This document shows, in pieces, positions 4,775-6,025 of a stretch of DNA of 6,025 nt. Source of the DNA: an uncultured Oscillibacter sp. (GTDB taxonomy: Bacteria > Bacillota > Clostridia > Oscillospirales > Oscillospiraceae); contig NZ_CAJTUX010000109.1 in the NCBI RefSeq assembly GCF_910579365.1, forward strand, positions 1-6,025, in the 5' to 3' direction. The notes beneath the pieces are model-generated. The model was not told the origin of the DNA. It searched no databases and worked only from the letters and a program-made list of their open reading frames with translations. Position 1 is the first letter of the stretch. The number at the start of each line of letters is the position of its first letter. Position numbers and translations under genes: made by a program.

Positions 4775-6025
4775 TTACAATTCGTCCAGATCCAGCGTCT
4801 GTCCGTCATGCAGGACCTTCACCCGATCCTTCCAGCGGGTGAAGGCCGGGATGGAGGCAAATTCATCCGCCCTCTCCGTGTGCATGGGGAGGATCCACTT
4901 GGGGTCCACGGTCTTGATGAGATTGGCGATGGTCTCCACATAGGCGTGGCCGCTGGTGTGCAGGGTTTCGTAAGGATGACCGCCGATGAAGCGCAGCAGG
5001 TCTTTGTCGGCGTGCTCCTCCTCCAGATACCCCTTCCACATGGAATAGATGATCTGCCCCTGGCCGTCCTTGTCCAGAAATTCCTTCCGCAGGTTGTCGA
5101 AGGGGCTAATGTAGGTGTCCGGGTGGGTATTTTTCCGTGCCAGCACCACAAAGCCGTCCCGCTCCAGTTCTTCCTTTGTAATGGCTTTGCAGTACACAGG
5201 GTATTCCATGGACTCCCTCATCTCCCGCAGTTCCGCCCACCGGCTGTCCCCTTTGCCCAGCACCCGTATCGTGGGGTGCGTTTTCGAGGCCCGGTATTCC
5301 TTGAACCCCCGCTTCTCCTGCATATCCCGCATGGCGGTGAGGAGGATGCGGGCCTGGTACAGGTCGCAGACGAAGTGCATCCCCTTGGGAGTGCTGTGGT
5401 AAAATTCCATGATGCTGTCCAGGTTGGTGGAGGACACCAGCACAAAGTTATACTTGTGTGTCTGGAACAGCATTTCCGCCCTTTGGCCCAGCTCATCCTC
5501 CGACTTGACCAGGGTGTCCCCGACCTCGCCGGTGCGGCTGAGCATGGTGCCCTCGGTGACCAGAAGGTCCACCGGCTTAGGCACATATTTCTGCACCATC
5601 CGTTCCATGCGCCCCACCTGCCCCGCGATGCCGTGGTCCCGGAAGTCCCCGGTGAACAGGATGGTCTTGCCTGCCGCCTGGATGCAGAACATATAGGCGT
5701 CCAGGGCGGAGTGGTCCACGTAGAGGGGCAGGACCCTGATGCCGGGAACGGGTGTCATCCAATTCCCCCCCGGCTCGTAGGTCCTCATCTGTTCCACGAT
5801 GGCACTGCCCTTTTCCGGCGCGTCCCGGTCGATGTAGGGGACCAGGATGCGCCGGACGTTCTTGGCCAGGGGGCCGATGTACATGGGAACACCCGGCGGA
5901 ACTTTTTTGAACAGGCCGTAGTGGTCGCCGTGGTAGTGGGTGAACAGAACCGCGCCGTCCTGGCGGGAGCCGAACACCTTTTGGACCATCTCACGGTCCT
6001 TCGTTTGGGCATCTCCGTCCGTCCC
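4775..6025 (-). CDS. MBL-fold beta-CASP hydrolase, RNase J-like (5' end outside window)
   Basis: 416 codons are visible and the frame is open to the right edge. Metallo-beta-lactamase metal motifs: HYHGDH at 5921-5938 (HxHxDH), a histidine in YVDHS (5711-5713), and TGDFRDH at 5633-5653 with its metal-binding Asp. Beta-CASP motifs: the Glu of VTEGTM (5552-5554), HTSGHA (4943-4960) and PMHTE (4874-4888), equivalent to motifs A, B and C of RNase J/CPSF73-type enzymes. In known members this fold cleaves RNA, or DNA in the SNM1 branch. The protein lacks the C-terminal extension of true RNase J, ending soon after motif C, so it is a shorter relative and its substrate is uncertain. An ATG at 5989 exists, but starting there would remove the first strands of the MBL fold, and upstream codons (GTDGDAQTKDRE) read as coding, so the true start is beyond 6025. 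It is separated from the downstream run by a hairpin and putative promoter and may be a separate unit. Confidence 0.92.
   Translation of the reverse strand, partial: GTDGDAQTKDREMVQKVFGSRQDGAVLFTHYHGDHYGLFKKVPPGVPMYIGPLAKNVRRILVPYIDRDAPEKGSAIVEQMRTYEPGGNWMTPVPGIRVLPLYVDHSALDAYMFCIQAAGKTILFTGDFRDHGIAGQVGRMERMVQKYVPKPVDLLVTEGTMLSRTGEVGDTLVKSEDELGQRAEMLFQTHKYNFVLVSSTNLDSIMEFYHSTPKGMHFVCDLYQARILLTAMRDMQEKRGFKEYRASKTHPTIRVLGKGDSRWAELREMRESMEYPVYCKAITKEELERDGFVVLARKNTHPDTYISPFDNLRKEFLDKDGQGQIIYSMWKGYLEEEHADKDLLRFIGGHPYETLHTSGHAYVETIANLIKTVDPKWILPMHTERADEFASIPAFTRWKDRVKVLHDGQTLDLDEL

Noticed and set aside
1..6025. CRISPR array, tRNA, rRNA, insertion sequence or integrase
   Set aside because: No direct-repeat array, cloverleaf, rRNA-like sequence, transposase motif or terminal repeats were seen; nearly all sequence is accounted for by protein genes.

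Overview
The window is one side of a compact bacterial gene cluster in which every supported gene lies on the minus strand, so transcription runs from high to low coordinates. GC-rich coding with G/C third positions, strong AAGGAGG-type ribosome binding sites, frequent stop/start overlaps and the protein flavour suggest a Gram-positive Clostridia-type organism (a gut Oscillospiraceae-like genome would fit). This assignment is inference; there is no rRNA or marker gene here.

Layout in transcription order. (1) A partial metallo-beta-lactamase/beta-CASP protein (RNase J-like hydrolase) enters from the right edge and ends at 4775. (2) A gap of about 130 bp follows, with inverted repeats and a plausible extended -10 promoter. 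(3) A tight run begins at 4641: an unrecognised 175-aa protein, a 175-aa protein with two winged-helix segments (starting inside the previous gene), and an unrecognised 145-aa protein starting 1 nt after the regulator's stop. (4) A spacer of about 100 bp holds a 14-codon ORF with its own ribosome binding site. (5) An ADP-ribosylglycohydrolase (DraG/ARH family) gene is split by a single-base frameshift near 2546. (6) A 258-aa soluble protein overlaps its end by 7 nt. Its N-terminal part resembles the cytoplasmic loop of MotA and its C-terminal part resembles the C-terminal domain of FliG. (7) Next come an unrecognised 142-aa protein, a complete PPP-type metallophosphoesterase, and the start of a further small gene that runs off the left edge. 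No unannotated stretch exceeds about 130 bp.

The genes downstream of 4641 look like a single operon with translational coupling. The recognisable activities are hydrolytic (ADP-ribose removal, phosphate-ester hydrolysis, with a possible nuclease upstream) plus a DNA-binding regulator. No ADP-ribosyltransferase, transposase, integrase, CRISPR array, tRNA or rRNA is visible. The most unusual item is the MotA-loop/FliG-C-like protein, encoded with no flagellar gene in view. A shared function for the cluster is speculative.
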